Positions 25,066-33,722 are shown, counted from the stretch's first letter. The stretch: 64,000 nt of DNA from DATJGR01 sp041739525 (GCA_041739525.1 JBGSNQ010000112.1:10883-74882), one strand, 5' to 3'. Numbers and translations: made by a program. The notes: generated by a model from the letters alone, not told the origin.

Positions 25066-26007
25066 ATGAAACAACGTGTTTATAGTGCGAGTGCGGTCCT
25101 TTCGGCGATCGCTATTGCGGTCTCGGGCACCGCGCAAGCCGACCAGGCCATCGATTGCAACGGACTAACAACTTGTGAGATCACGATGACCCCCGAAGGG
25201 GGACCGGACTACAGAATCACCTCGGATGCGGGCGGAATTGGCATCGGTGACGGCCCGGGAGATCTTCCGTTTGTGATTGTAGCGGGCGCACCTCAGGGCG
25301 CACTTGTTGTCGATGCGAGCGGCAATGTGACAAGCGGCACCGCGTCCGGTCCGAACCAAGTTGCTTCGCTCCGCGTTCGTCGCACCAACGGAACGGCAAA
25401 GCTGTTGGTACAGGAGACCAATGGCACGGTCGCCGCCCGACGCTTGATCGAGTTGCGAAACAACGGGCCCATTGGCTTCAGCATGATCAACACGAATAGC
25501 GGCGTCCACTGGCGCTTTGCGTCCCAAGACACGGGATTCCGAATCTCCCTGGCCACGTCGTCCGGCCCGGAGTTCGAGGTGCTTACCAATGGGGACGCCG
25601 TATTGAAGGGCACTTTGACTGAGAACTCGGACGTAAACGTTAAGAGTGACATCGAGGCGCTGGACGGTAACCTGGTGCTGGCTAAGCTCGACGCAATGCC
25701 CGTCACGGAGTGGAGCTACCGGTGGGAGAGCCCGACCGTTCGCCACATCGGTCCCATGGCGCAGGACTTTCATGCCGCGTTTGGTCTAGGCACTGACGAG
25801 ACCAAGATCTCACCGCGGGACATGGCAGGGGTGAGCATGGCGGCGATCAAGGCGCTGAGAGTTGAGCTCTTGGAAAGAGACGCAGAGATCGCGACGCAGC
25901 GGCAGCAGATCTCGACGCTGCAGGCCCGGTTGGACGAACTCGAGAAACTCAAGGACCAGATCGCGGCAATCGAATCGCGGCTGCCGCATCAGATGGTCTC
26001 TAGATAG
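25066..26007 (+). CDS. Secreted protein with C-terminal S74 intramolecular chaperone domain
   Basis: A 313-residue exported protein. The signal peptide ends TAQA before DQAIDC. The middle is beta-rich and low in recognisable motifs. Residues about 195-270 match the peptidase S74 chaperone domain of phage tail spikes and fibres: NSDVNVKSDIE provides the Ser-x4-Lys type dyad, followed by VRHIGPMAQDFHAAFGLG and GVSMAAIKAL. The C-terminus is a coiled coil (ISTLQARLDELEKLKDQIAAIE) that would trimerise. In phages the domain folds a trimeric beta-helix and then cuts itself off. Here it is on a secreted bacterial protein. The start has a GGAGTGAG site. Confidence 0.85.
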   Translation: MKQRVYSASAVLSAIAIAVSGTAQADQAIDCNGLTTCEITMTPEGGPDYRITSDAGGIGIGDGPGDLPFVIVAGAPQGALVVDASGNVTSGTASGPNQVASLRVRRTNGTAKLLVQETNGTVAARRLIELRNNGPIGFSMINTNSGVHWRFASQDTGFRISLATSSGPEFEVLTNGDAVLKGTLTENSDVNVKSDIEALDGNLVLAKLDAMPVTEWSYRWESPTVRHIGPMAQDFHAAFGLGTDETKISPRDMAGVSMAAIKALRVELLERDAEIATQRQQISTLQARLDELEKLKDQIAAIESRLPHQMVSR

Positions 26008-26036
26008 CCCAGGTACGGACTGACAACTTGGTAGGT

Positions 26037-26067
26037 GTGGTGCCCCATCCGGATTATGGGACACCAC
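26037..26067 (+). terminator. Hairpin downstream of the S74-domain gene
   Basis: GTGGTGCCCCAT (26037-26048) pairs with ATGGGACACCAC (26056-26067) with one mismatch around a 7-base loop. It lies 29 bases after the stop codon. No T run follows, so an intrinsic terminator is not certain; RNA processing or a Rho-linked end is possible. Confidence 0.4.
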
Positions 26068-26490
26068 TCCAGACTTGACCCACGCGACAGCACAGCGAGA
26101 ATCTGCTCTCCTTCCTTCCTAGCGGGTAACGAGATTCGTTTCTGCGAACGCGCTTTCGACGCATCGATTGGTACCGAGAACGTCTTCGATCCCAACCCGC
26201 AGCTCTGGATAAGTGGCATGTCACTTCCCGCTAGATCGGGTCGATCAATCTCATCAGGCAGATGTTCAAATCTGGCCATAGCCGATCGACTGCTGCCTCA
26301 GAGAGCGAAACTTGTTCATAGCCCTTCGTAGGCGAAGGCAAGTCTCATTTCTGCTGGAAATCTTTGGGGCGGGATTCGATCGTTGGATTCAATACAGGTT
26401 GCTCCTTGAACTCGGATACCTTTGTCGGGGACAGGTCTACGACCTTATTGCGCCAACCCCTTTGGACTTTTGAAAACACCGGTGACCCAA
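26068..26490. other. Non-coding stretch within island
   Basis: I see no gene in these 423 bases. Open frames are short and their translations look random. The 3' end must hold the promoter of the pyruvyl-transferase-like gene. G+C is visibly low here (26461-26520 is 28 of 60 by count). Confidence 0.5.
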
Positions 26491-27393
26491 ATGAAGCTCG
26501 GCGCGATCTCATTCAGTTACGCAGCTTTCCATACATTTAAGGACTCCATCGCGCGCAGCGGCCACTCAACCATCAACTTGGGAGATCTCGCGCAGACTAT
26601 CGCAGCGCATCGTTTGTTTACCCGCTTGGGCTACAGTGACAGCGCAATCACGCGCATCGATCGCGATACCTTGGCGGACTATAAGGGCGAGCACGTCGCG
26701 CTTCTCATGAACGCCGTCTTTCGTCCCGAGTGTTTCCCGATTCCCGAAGCAATCGCTCCGATCTTCATGGGATTCACCGCCCGCCCAGAGACAATCGCAT
26801 CTCAGATCGACTATCTAAAGCTTCACCAGCCCATCGGATGCCGGGACAGCGCGACAGCTGAACGGTTGCGCTCGTTTGGCGTTGAAGCCTTCGCCTCCGG
26901 CTGCGTTACCCTGACGTTGCCGCCGAGGCGAGCCCATGGTCCCAAGCTTCACCCATTCATCGTGTATGGCATAGGCCCCGGAGAATTGCCCAAAGGTCTG
27001 CTTAGCCGTATGCCAGCCAGCATTTTGGACGCCGCTGAGTTTGTGTTTCACCGGCTCGCGGTGTTTGAGATTCCGCTTCCGGCGAAAACCCAATATCAGT
27101 TAGAGCGATACGAGGAACACCTGATGCACAGATTGTCGTACGAAGCCAGCCTCGTGGTAACTCCTCTGCACCATGTGGCTGCGCCTTGCATGGCGATGGG
27201 GATACCCGTGATCCTCTGCAGACGGGAGCCCGATGAGCCCTTTCATCTCGACCGGTTCAGCTTTCTTCGCGACATCGTGAGGTTGCACACGCCAGAGACA
27301 TTCGACCAGATCGATTGGTCCCCGCAACCAATCTCTGTCACGCAGCACGCTGAGGCGTTCATCGAAGGCGTGACGGCGCGGCTGCCGATCTAA
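26491..27393 (+). CDS. Polysaccharide pyruvyl transferase-like protein
   Basis: A 300-residue protein from the ATG at 26491; an in-frame TTG at 26422 is a less likely start. The segments TINLGDLAQTIAAHRLF near the N-terminus and IGCRDSATAERLRSFGVEAFASGCVTLTL in the middle are typical of the polysaccharide pyruvyl transferase family. That family adds ketal pyruvate to sugars, and its members also include proteins of unknown activity. YEASLVVTPLHHVAAPCMAMGIPVIL fits the C-terminal sugar-nucleotide domain. A role in surface glycan modification is inferred. It is convergent with the unknown gene 27402-27956. Confidence 0.78.
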   Translation: MKLGAISFSYAAFHTFKDSIARSGHSTINLGDLAQTIAAHRLFTRLGYSDSAITRIDRDTLADYKGEHVALLMNAVFRPECFPIPEAIAPIFMGFTARPETIASQIDYLKLHQPIGCRDSATAERLRSFGVEAFASGCVTLTLPPRRAHGPKLHPFIVYGIGPGELPKGLLSRMPASILDAAEFVFHRLAVFEIPLPAKTQYQLERYEEHLMHRLSYEASLVVTPLHHVAAPCMAMGIPVILCRREPDEPFHLDRFSFLRDIVRLHTPETFDQIDWSPQPISVTQHAEAFIEGVTARLPI

Positions 27394-27401
27394 CCTCGCG
27401 A

Positions 27402-27956
27402 TTAAACGACGCCATAATTGTCGGCAATGGCCAGTGGATCCTCCGGAAACACCCATGCGGGCTTGGCCGAACGGCGCATGAAGCGTGAAATCATGTTGTC
27501 GTTGGCTTTTGCTCGGCGCAGAAGCTCTAGATAAATCGCCTGCAGGAACGCGTCATCGCTGAGCGCGCGCGCCAGGCGCTTTGCGGCATTCAGGCACGTG
27601 TCCTGCCGGTCAAGGTGCAGCGCATGCAGCCCATCATAAAAGGGCGGCCATCCTTGGCGGATCTGCTCTACCCGCTCTGGGCGTATGTCGCGTTCTTCAT
27701 ACAATGAATCCGAAATGCGCATCATGTTGAACATCAGCGATACGAGCAGGGCGTTGCGCGCTGAAATCGGCGCGGCATGGTCGGCATAGGTATCGCAAAC
27801 GGAGATCAGCCAACGAGATGAGAACGTGGCGATCACGTCCTCGCGATTGGCGTCCATCAACGCCTCGAACGCCCGCCAGTTGCCAACGACGTTTCGGCGA
27901 TTGCGCAGTTCCGCGATCAGCGCGCGCGCCTCCTTCAAAAGCTCTTGCGGCTCCAC
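27402..27956 (-). CDS. Hypothetical helical protein
   Basis: A 184-residue protein of no family I recognise. It is predicted to be almost entirely helical and soluble, with no signal peptide or membrane segment. Notable segments are RNRRNVVGNWRAFEALMDANRED, WLISVCDTYADHAAP and SLMFNMMRISDSLYEERD. The start is a GTG at 27956 with a good AGGAGAC ribosome binding site, which supports it as a real gene. It is convergent with the pyruvyl-transferase-like gene, 8 bases apart. Confidence 0.65.
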   Translation of the reverse strand: MEPQELLKEARALIAELRNRRNVVGNWRAFEALMDANREDVIATFSSRWLISVCDTYADHAAPISARNALLVSLMFNMMRISDSLYEERDIRPERVEQIRQGWPPFYDGLHALHLDRQDTCLNAAKRLARALSDDAFLQAIYLELLRRAKANDNMISRFMRRSAKPAWVFPEDPLAIADNYGVV

Positions 27957-28626
27957 GCCCGTCTCCTATCGCTCGACCGTGTCCGGTGAGCCACCATGCC
28001 AAGAAGCGAGCCAAATTCGCCGCGCGCCGCGCACCTTGGCCGCTTCCATCCAAAACCAGTAAGCGAAAACTAACCATGTCGTCGCGACACTGAGGTCGGA
28101 CATCTGCAGGGGGCCCTCAAAGTGGCTCCGCTTGCTTGGACAACTTGGCGGCGAACTTAACCTGACCGGAGGCTCGCTGCTGCCGCTCCGCTGGGAACCT
28201 AGCCCCCTTCACAGACATTACCGGATGTGTCGGCGCGGTCAAAGAGGCGTCCGCGAAGACTTCGAAACTTCCTCGACGGACCGACGTGAAGGTCAGTCTT
28301 CGGCAAACGCTGGCCCAAAATAGCGCTGGGAGAGGTGCGTCTTCGGTCGAGAAAAGGGCAGTGTTGAGGCAAGCCGAGCCCGGCATGCCGCTAGCGGAGG
28401 CCGCGGGTCCGGGGATCTCGGAGTTGACGTTCAATGACTTGAAGAAGCAGGAAAGCTTTTCAAGGGGTATCCTCATTAAAGACTCCGCGGACTTCTCATT
28501 GACCAAGGCCGGGCTTCGGAGGATGGTTCCTCAGGACGCAAAACGACCAGATGTCCAACAGCGAGAGCCACCTAGCGGATCCGCTAACACCCAAAAATTC
28601 TGACGGTTTCCGAGGACAGAGCCACA
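27957..28626. other. Non-coding or decayed region within island
   Basis: These 670 bases contain no confident gene. Two overlapping open frames on opposite strands (28286-28603 plus, 28117-28506 minus) have no ribosome binding site that I can see and no recognised domain. The region must hold the promoters of the divergent 184-residue and GSCFA genes. It may be scar DNA from a deleted mobile element. Confidence 0.4.
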
Positions 28627-29724
28627 ATGAGTGATGTCAAACTGACTTCGATATCGGCGGATTCTGAGCTGATTTTTTTCGATCAAGACGGCGCCTCTGA
28701 CAAGGCCTCCTATACGTTCTATCGAGGCGACGCCGCACGCTTCCACCCGATCGATGACAGCTTCGCGTCAGACCGCATACTGCTGCACTATTTCTTCGAC
28801 GGTCTCACTCCGGCGGCGCCATTGATCGACTCGCGATCGTACATCGTAGCCTTCGGCTCGTGCTTCGCGGGCCACATCGCTACATATCTCGATGGCATAG
28901 GCTTCAACGTGGCCAACAAGAAAGACCGCGCGGCGTACATCGCGTCGATGGGCGAAGGCATCGTCAACACGTATGCGATCCGCCAGCAGTTCGAGTGGGC
29001 GTGGGAAGGCATTCAACCGGCTGTAGAACTGTGGCATGGATACGACGCCCGCACACTGGGCTACGTCGAGGACGTGCGGCTCGACACCATGCGCATGCTC
29101 GACGCGGCCGACATCTTCATCATTACGCTGGGGCTCTCGGAAGTCTGGTATGACGAGCCGACCGGGGAAGTCTTCTGGCGCGCAGTCCCCGCCGCCTCTT
29201 TCGATCCGACGCGCCACAAGTTCAGGGTCGCTTCGTATCATGAAAACCTCGCAAACTTGCAGTCGATTCATCGGCTGATCCGTACGCACAGGCCAGAGGC
29301 GGTGATTGTATTTACTATGTCGCCGATCCCCTTGAAGGCAACGTTCCGGTCGATTCCGTGCGTTGCAGCCAACAGTGTTTCGAAATCGATTCTTCGTGCG
29401 GCCTTGGATGAGTTCCTGCGTGGAGAACCCGCGGATGAGCGGTTGTTCTACTTCCCGAGCTACGAAATTGCTCTGAACGCCTTTGAACGTCCTTTCATGG
29501 AAGACCGGCGCCATGTCCATAAACACGTGCTCGATCTCAATATGGCAGCCTTCGAGCGCTACTACTGCTGTACCGGGCTCACTGACGCGCAACTGCTCCA
29601 ACGGTTTCGCGCTGCGCGGGATCTCGATCGCGAAGTAGCGAGTCATGGGCATTGGGCGGTTCCGCGCAAAAACCTGCTTTATCACCAGCCGCCGGCGGGC
29701 ACAAAAGTGACGAAGACCCCCTAG
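28627..29724 (+). CDS. GSCFA domain-containing protein
   Basis: A 365-residue protein of the GSCFA family, named for the motif seen here as GSCFAGHIATYL. The family is related to SGNH/GDSL hydrolases. The Ser-containing GSCF block, the central ITLGLSEVWYD block and SPIPLKATF are typical. In this family the function is largely unknown, though an esterase or acyl-hydrolase acting on glycans is often suggested. The start ATG follows a GAGGAC element. It sits with pyruvyl-transferase-like and S74 genes, suggesting a surface polysaccharide role. Confidence 0.82.
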   Translation: MSDVKLTSISADSELIFFDQDGASDKASYTFYRGDAARFHPIDDSFASDRILLHYFFDGLTPAAPLIDSRSYIVAFGSCFAGHIATYLDGIGFNVANKKDRAAYIASMGEGIVNTYAIRQQFEWAWEGIQPAVELWHGYDARTLGYVEDVRLDTMRMLDAADIFIITLGLSEVWYDEPTGEVFWRAVPAASFDPTRHKFRVASYHENLANLQSIHRLIRTHRPEAVIVFTMSPIPLKATFRSIPCVAANSVSKSILRAALDEFLRGEPADERLFYFPSYEIALNAFERPFMEDRRHVHKHVLDLNMAAFERYYCCTGLTDAQLLQRFRAARDLDREVASHGHWAVPRKNLLYHQPPAGTKVTKTP

Positions 29725-30272
29725 CTTGATAGCCGCAGAACGACATGTGGTACCTGTGGATCCTCTAGCTCGGGGCACGTACCGCGCGCTCGAAACGGCC
29801 GCATTTGCTTGAATCAAGTGTTTGACCGCGAGCTAGGGTCCATTGCGCAAAGGCTCTCTTGGGACTTGCCGACCTGGGGAAAACAGGTGCACACCCCCGC
29901 ACTCATGAAAACGCGACGACCCAAATGGACCAGACACTCACGTCGAAGCAGCGGCGTTCAGTTGAGCAGCGCGAACGGAGCATCTCGCAGCGCTTAGACC
30001 GACGACACCGATGCTCAGCTCTAGTGTTTCCTCCTCCCCCCTGCAGCACGCGCGGCGATACCGTATGGCTCGCACTATGTTGGGTAGCCCAGCTATTGGC
30101 CGGCTACCTTTGGACGACGGTTAAACTCGATGGCGTCAGTGTGTTGATTCCATCAGGCCCTACTTCCGCTCACGTCGCGAATGCGGCGTTGTGTCGAAGC
30201 AAGATCCGACAGTATCCGATGCCCAACTCTGCAACGACGCTGGGGGGTTCCCGGCCGACCTCCCGCGACCCC
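29725..30272. other. Non-coding right edge of accessory island
   Basis: These 548 bases hold no gene that I can support. Small open frames lack ribosome binding sites and protein-like composition. A pair of inverted CTAGCTCG/CGAGCTAG elements (near 29767 and 29829) is present. Native-looking, higher-G+C coding sequence resumes at the NUDIX gene. Confidence 0.45.
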
Positions 30273-30905
30273 TCAATCGAAATAGCACGGCAACTCAGGA
30301 TGACCGATGTGCGCAGATAACAGCGCAATATCCTCGGGCAACGTGCGACCAACCGAAAGCTCAGGCAGCGCATCAACCGGAAAAAACGTCGCGGCAGTGG
30401 TCTCGACACTCGTCGCAGCCGCACCGCCATCGAGCGAACACAAAAACAACAGCTTGTAGATCCGTTCCAGGCGCGGCGGCGTGTAGGGATGTATCGAGCG
30501 GTCTTTTACCGCAACGAGTTTGATGGCGGTGGCGCGGTAGCCGGACTCTTCGAGTACTTCGCGTTCGCAGTTTCGTTTCGGCGTGTCGTGTTCATCCGCC
30601 CAGCCGCCGGGTAACGCCCAACGTCCGTCGGCCGCTTCCTGAACCAGCAGCACGTCGCCACGGTCGTTGAATACGCCCGCGCGAACGTCCACTTTCGGCG
30701 TTGGATAGCCGGTTTCCGGAAGGTAGATACCAACGATTGTCTCAAGGGGCACGCCCGTCAGATCGGCGAGCATGTCGTTCGCAATCGCTGCGAGTTCGTC
30801 GAAGCGTTCACGATCGTAGCGATCGCGCGTATACGTCTGTCCGATCTGAGCAATTGCACGTAGCCGTTGTGCGCGCGCGAGCCACTCGCGCGAATCCGTG
30901 GGCAT
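30273..30905 (-). CDS. NUDIX hydrolase with N-terminal helical domain
   Basis: A 210-residue NUDIX protein. Residues 1 to about 60 form the helical extension seen in YjhB-type ADP-ribose pyrophosphatase-like members (LRAIAQIGQTYTRDRYD). The NUDIX box ends REVLEESGY and is otherwise normal, but the first glutamate (GX5E) is Asp. Family members hydrolyse nucleoside diphosphates linked to another group. Its ATG overlaps the stop of the LLM gene by one base (TGATG), so the two are translationally coupled. Confidence 0.87.
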   Translation of the reverse strand: MPTDSREWLARAQRLRAIAQIGQTYTRDRYDRERFDELAAIANDMLADLTGVPLETIVGIYLPETGYPTPKVDVRAGVFNDRGDVLLVQEAADGRWALPGGWADEHDTPKRNCEREVLEESGYRATAIKLVAVKDRSIHPYTPPRLERIYKLLFLCSLDGGAAATSVETTAATFFPVDALPELSVGRTLPEDIALLSAHIGHPELPCYFD

Positions 30906-31816
30906 CAGATCGCGCTCACGAGTTTCTGCACCTGCGCGAGACGTTGGATGGTGGCGATTGCTTCGGGCTGGTCGGAACTGATGTTTCGGATGATCACATC
31001 CGTGTAGCCCATTGCTCCGAGGCGGGCCATACGTTCGGCCACCTGCTCTACGTCACCGATCAGCAATGCGTCTTCGGAAAAGCCGCGATAGCCATTGCGG
31101 ATGTAGCGCGCCATTTCGCGGCGCGCGTCGTCGGCCGTTGCACCCACGTGCGTGTCGCGGCGAATTGCGATCGTGGTCGGGGTCCGGTTATAGCGCACGC
31201 ACGCTTCGCGGTATTCGTCGATGCGGCGGTGCGCGGTTTCGAAATCCGAACCGGGGTCGGCCAGCCACGCGTCGCCGAGGCGCGCGGCGCGGTCGATTGC
31301 AACCTTCGCAGAAGCCCCGATCCACACTTCGATCGGTTCCGGCGGCAGTGGCGCGATGCGGCTCTTATGCAGACGCCAACGCCCGTCGACCGTAACGCTC
31401 TCGCCGCGCCACAACGCACGGATCGTCTCGAGCGACTCTTCGAACATCGACGGTCGCAAGCGGATGTCTACACCCATTCCGCTGCTCTGCCGTTCATCCG
31501 CGCCGATGCCGCACTGCATGATGAAGCGGCCGCGATTGAGGCAAGCGAGCGTCGCCGTCTGCTCCGCCACCAGCACCGGATTCCACAGTGGCAACAGGTA
31601 CAGCGCGCCCGCGGTCTTGTCACCCCACTCCGCCAGCAGACGGCCGAGCATCGGCGAGTTCTGATAATACGGACGCGGTGTAACGTGATGATCGCCCACG
31701 AACAGCGAATCGAATTGCGCGTCGCGCGCCGCACGCGTCTGCTCGATCATGTAACGCGCGCCCACTCGAACGTCGGTTATGTCGAATGCACTGGTAACGG
31801 AAATTCCGATCCTCAC
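30905..31816 (-). CDS. LLM class flavin-dependent oxidoreductase
   Basis: A 303-residue luciferase-like monooxygenase-fold protein. Characteristic parts are DSLFVGDHHVTPRPYYQNSP, RFIMQCGIGADERQ and IWIGAS-like segments, here WIGASAKVAIDRAARLGDAWL. It probably uses FMN or F420 and a small organic substrate. It is the second of three minus-strand genes (GNAT-NUDIX, LLM, NUDIX) with gaps of 58 and -1 bases, suggesting an operon. Confidence 0.88.
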   Translation of the reverse strand: MRIGISVTSAFDITDVRVGARYMIEQTRAARDAQFDSLFVGDHHVTPRPYYQNSPMLGRLLAEWGDKTAGALYLLPLWNPVLVAEQTATLACLNRGRFIMQCGIGADERQSSGMGVDIRLRPSMFEESLETIRALWRGESVTVDGRWRLHKSRIAPLPPEPIEVWIGASAKVAIDRAARLGDAWLADPGSDFETAHRRIDEYREACVRYNRTPTTIAIRRDTHVGATADDARREMARYIRNGYRGFSEDALLIGDVEQVAERMARLGAMGYTDVIIRNISSDQPEAIATIQRLAQVQKLVSAI

Positions 31817-31874
31817 GTTTGCGCTCCGCGAAGTCAGCCTCGTGAATAGCAGATCGGTACCACGAAGGGAACGG

Positions 31875-32915
31875 TCACGTTCGATGAGGTCGACTGGTCA
31901 GGCGCACAAGTTCTGCAACGGCTGTCGGGCGCAACCGATGCGCCACCAGCCGATCGTCGCGCATCAGGAACTCGCCGGTCATCGGTTCGCCGTCGATCAG
32001 ATAACGCAACCACACGACATCGTCCTGCCACATGCGGTCGTAGGGGATACGCTCGATCGGGCACCAGAACGGAATCGCTTCGACGCTGCGGCGCGGTACC
32101 CCGTCGCAATCGAGCGCCCTGAACGCGAAGCCCAGCATGCTGCTGCCATCCGCGTCCTGAAATCGCAGTTCGATCAATGGCGAGACGTGAAGCGCGCGCA
32201 CCCCAACTTCTTCTTCGATCTCACGCAGCGCGCACTGCAACGGCGTCTCTCCGGGTTCGACCATTCCGCCAGGCCCGTTGACGTTGCCGGCGCCGTGTCC
32301 GCGCTGTTTGTGAATCAACAACACCTGTCCGCGCCGGACCACGAACAGCAGTGTCGCCACTCGATCGGGTCGCCAACGTGCGAAGTCGATGGCGTCGAGC
32401 GATCCCACCGCCACTCCTGATTCGGGTGCCAACCGCTTGTCGTGGCGCAACAGGTACAAGCCGCCGCTGCGCACGCTGCCGCGCGGGTAGTAGCCGCGCT
32501 GCTGATAGTAGCGCGCCAACGAGTCGTTCGAGGCGACGCAGTCGAGCCGCAACCACGTTGCGCCCCGTTCCTTCGCAATCGTCTCGAGATCACCCAGTAT
32601 CCGCGCGCCCACGCCACCACCCACCGCATCCCGCGCAACCACCAGCTTGCTGACGTACAGCGCGCCGGCCGCCGGCATATCGGCCCATATCGGGTCCGGC
32701 TCGCTGCGCAACAATGCGCCACCGATCATTCGTCCCGATTGCTCCAACACGAGTACTTCGCCGCGCGCTTGCGCGGCAACGAACGCCGCTCGTTGCACGC
32801 GCAGCGAACCCGGGCGCCATTGATCGATACCCTTTTCGCGCATCCATTCGGCGGCGCCTTCGAGCAGTTCGACGAAGCCGTCGACCTCAGCGACAGTAGC
32901 AGTTCTGAGTGGCAT
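31875..32915 (-). CDS. GNAT acetyltransferase fused to NUDIX hydrolase
   Basis: A 346-residue two-domain protein. Residues about 1-160 form a GNAT domain (YVSKLVVARDAVGGGVGARILGDLE, NDSLARYYQQRGYYPRG). Residues about 180-340 form a NUDIX domain of the MutT/MTH1 kind, with an intact box beginning GGMVEPGETPLQ and ending REIEEEVGV. NUDIX proteins of this subtype often remove oxidised nucleotides such as 8-oxo-dGTP. The link between acetylation and this activity is unknown. The stop and start codons are clean and no frameshift is needed to join the domains. Confidence 0.88.
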   Translation of the reverse strand: MPLRTATVAEVDGFVELLEGAAEWMREKGIDQWRPGSLRVQRAAFVAAQARGEVLVLEQSGRMIGGALLRSEPDPIWADMPAAGALYVSKLVVARDAVGGGVGARILGDLETIAKERGATWLRLDCVASNDSLARYYQQRGYYPRGSVRSGGLYLLRHDKRLAPESGVAVGSLDAIDFARWRPDRVATLLFVVRRGQVLLIHKQRGHGAGNVNGPGGMVEPGETPLQCALREIEEEVGVRALHVSPLIELRFQDADGSSMLGFAFRALDCDGVPRRSVEAIPFWCPIERIPYDRMWQDDVVWLRYLIDGEPMTGEFLMRDDRLVAHRLRPTAVAELVRLTSRPHRT

Positions 32916-32984
32916 GAAACGCAGTCTACCGTGACCCGATCGCCCGGCAGCGATAGCATCCTTCGACTCTCACAGGAGTTCGCC

Positions 32985-33722
32985 ATGTCGACCCCATCCC
33001 TTCGAGATCGCCGCGTCGTCGTCATCGGCGGCAGTTCCGGTATCGGCTTTGCCGTCGCAGAACTCGCGCTCGATGACGGCGCCCAGGTCGTCATCGGATC
33101 GAGCGGCGCCGATCGTGTCGATAGCGCGGTTGAGCGGCTCGGCAAGGGCGCGTCGGGGTCCACTGTCGACGTGAAAGACGAAGCGAGCGTAGCCGCGTTC
33201 TTCGAACGCACCGGATCGTTCGATCATCTCGTGTACACCGCCGGCGATTGGGACCCGAAGCGCGGCGGCGGCGCCATCGCGAAGCTCGACCTGGTGGGCG
33301 CCAACGCGGCGTTCACGGTGCGCTTCTGGGGTGCGCTGTCCGCCATCAAACACGCGCAGGGACGTATCTCGCCGAACGGTTCGATCACGCTCACCGACGG
33401 CGCGGTTGCTCACCGGCCGCGCAAAGGCGCGGCCATCAGCACTGCCATGGCCGGCGCGATCGAACACCTCACCCGAGCACTTGCCGTGGATCTCGCGCCA
33501 CTGCGCGTGAACGCGGTGTGTCCCGGATTCGTGCTCACAGAAGTGTGGAACAGCATTCCGGCAGAACGGCGCGCAGATCAGATCAAGCAGATGACGCAGC
33601 GTCAGCCGCTGCCGCGTGCGGGCGATCCGAAGGAAGTAGCAGAAGCCTATCTGTACCTCATCCGCGGTGGCTTCTCGACCGGGCAGGTACTGGTCGTCGA
33701 CGGCGGAATGACTTTGATCTGA
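32985..33722 (+). CDS. SDR family protein lacking the YxxxK motif
   Basis: A 245-residue short-chain dehydrogenase-like protein from the ATG at 32985, which follows CAGGAG. The nucleotide-binding IGGSSGIGFA and C-terminal VNAVCPGFVLTEVW and VDGG are present. At the catalytic position, where Y-x-x-x-K is expected, the sequence reads AAISTAMAG with neither Tyr nor Lys. A subgroup of SDR-like proteins shares this loss, so activity as a normal oxidoreductase is doubtful. It is divergent from the GNAT-NUDIX gene and ends at a strong hairpin. Confidence 0.85.
   Translation: MSTPSLRDRRVVVIGGSSGIGFAVAELALDDGAQVVIGSSGADRVDSAVERLGKGASGSTVDVKDEASVAAFFERTGSFDHLVYTAGDWDPKRGGGAIAKLDLVGANAAFTVRFWGALSAIKHAQGRISPNGSITLTDGAVAHRPRKGAAISTAMAGAIEHLTRALAVDLAPLRVNAVCPGFVLTEVWNSIPAERRADQIKQMTQRQPLPRAGDPKEVAEAYLYLIRGGFSTGQVLVVDGGMTLI

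Noticed and set aside
28117..28603. Overlapping open frames on both strands in the island
   Set aside because: No start signal, no domain and no protein-like composition. I could not support either as a gene.
29760..29840. Inverted CTAGCTCG / CGAGCTAG pair as an insertion sequence end
   Set aside because: The arms are only 8-10 bases, imperfect beyond the core, and enclose no transposase.
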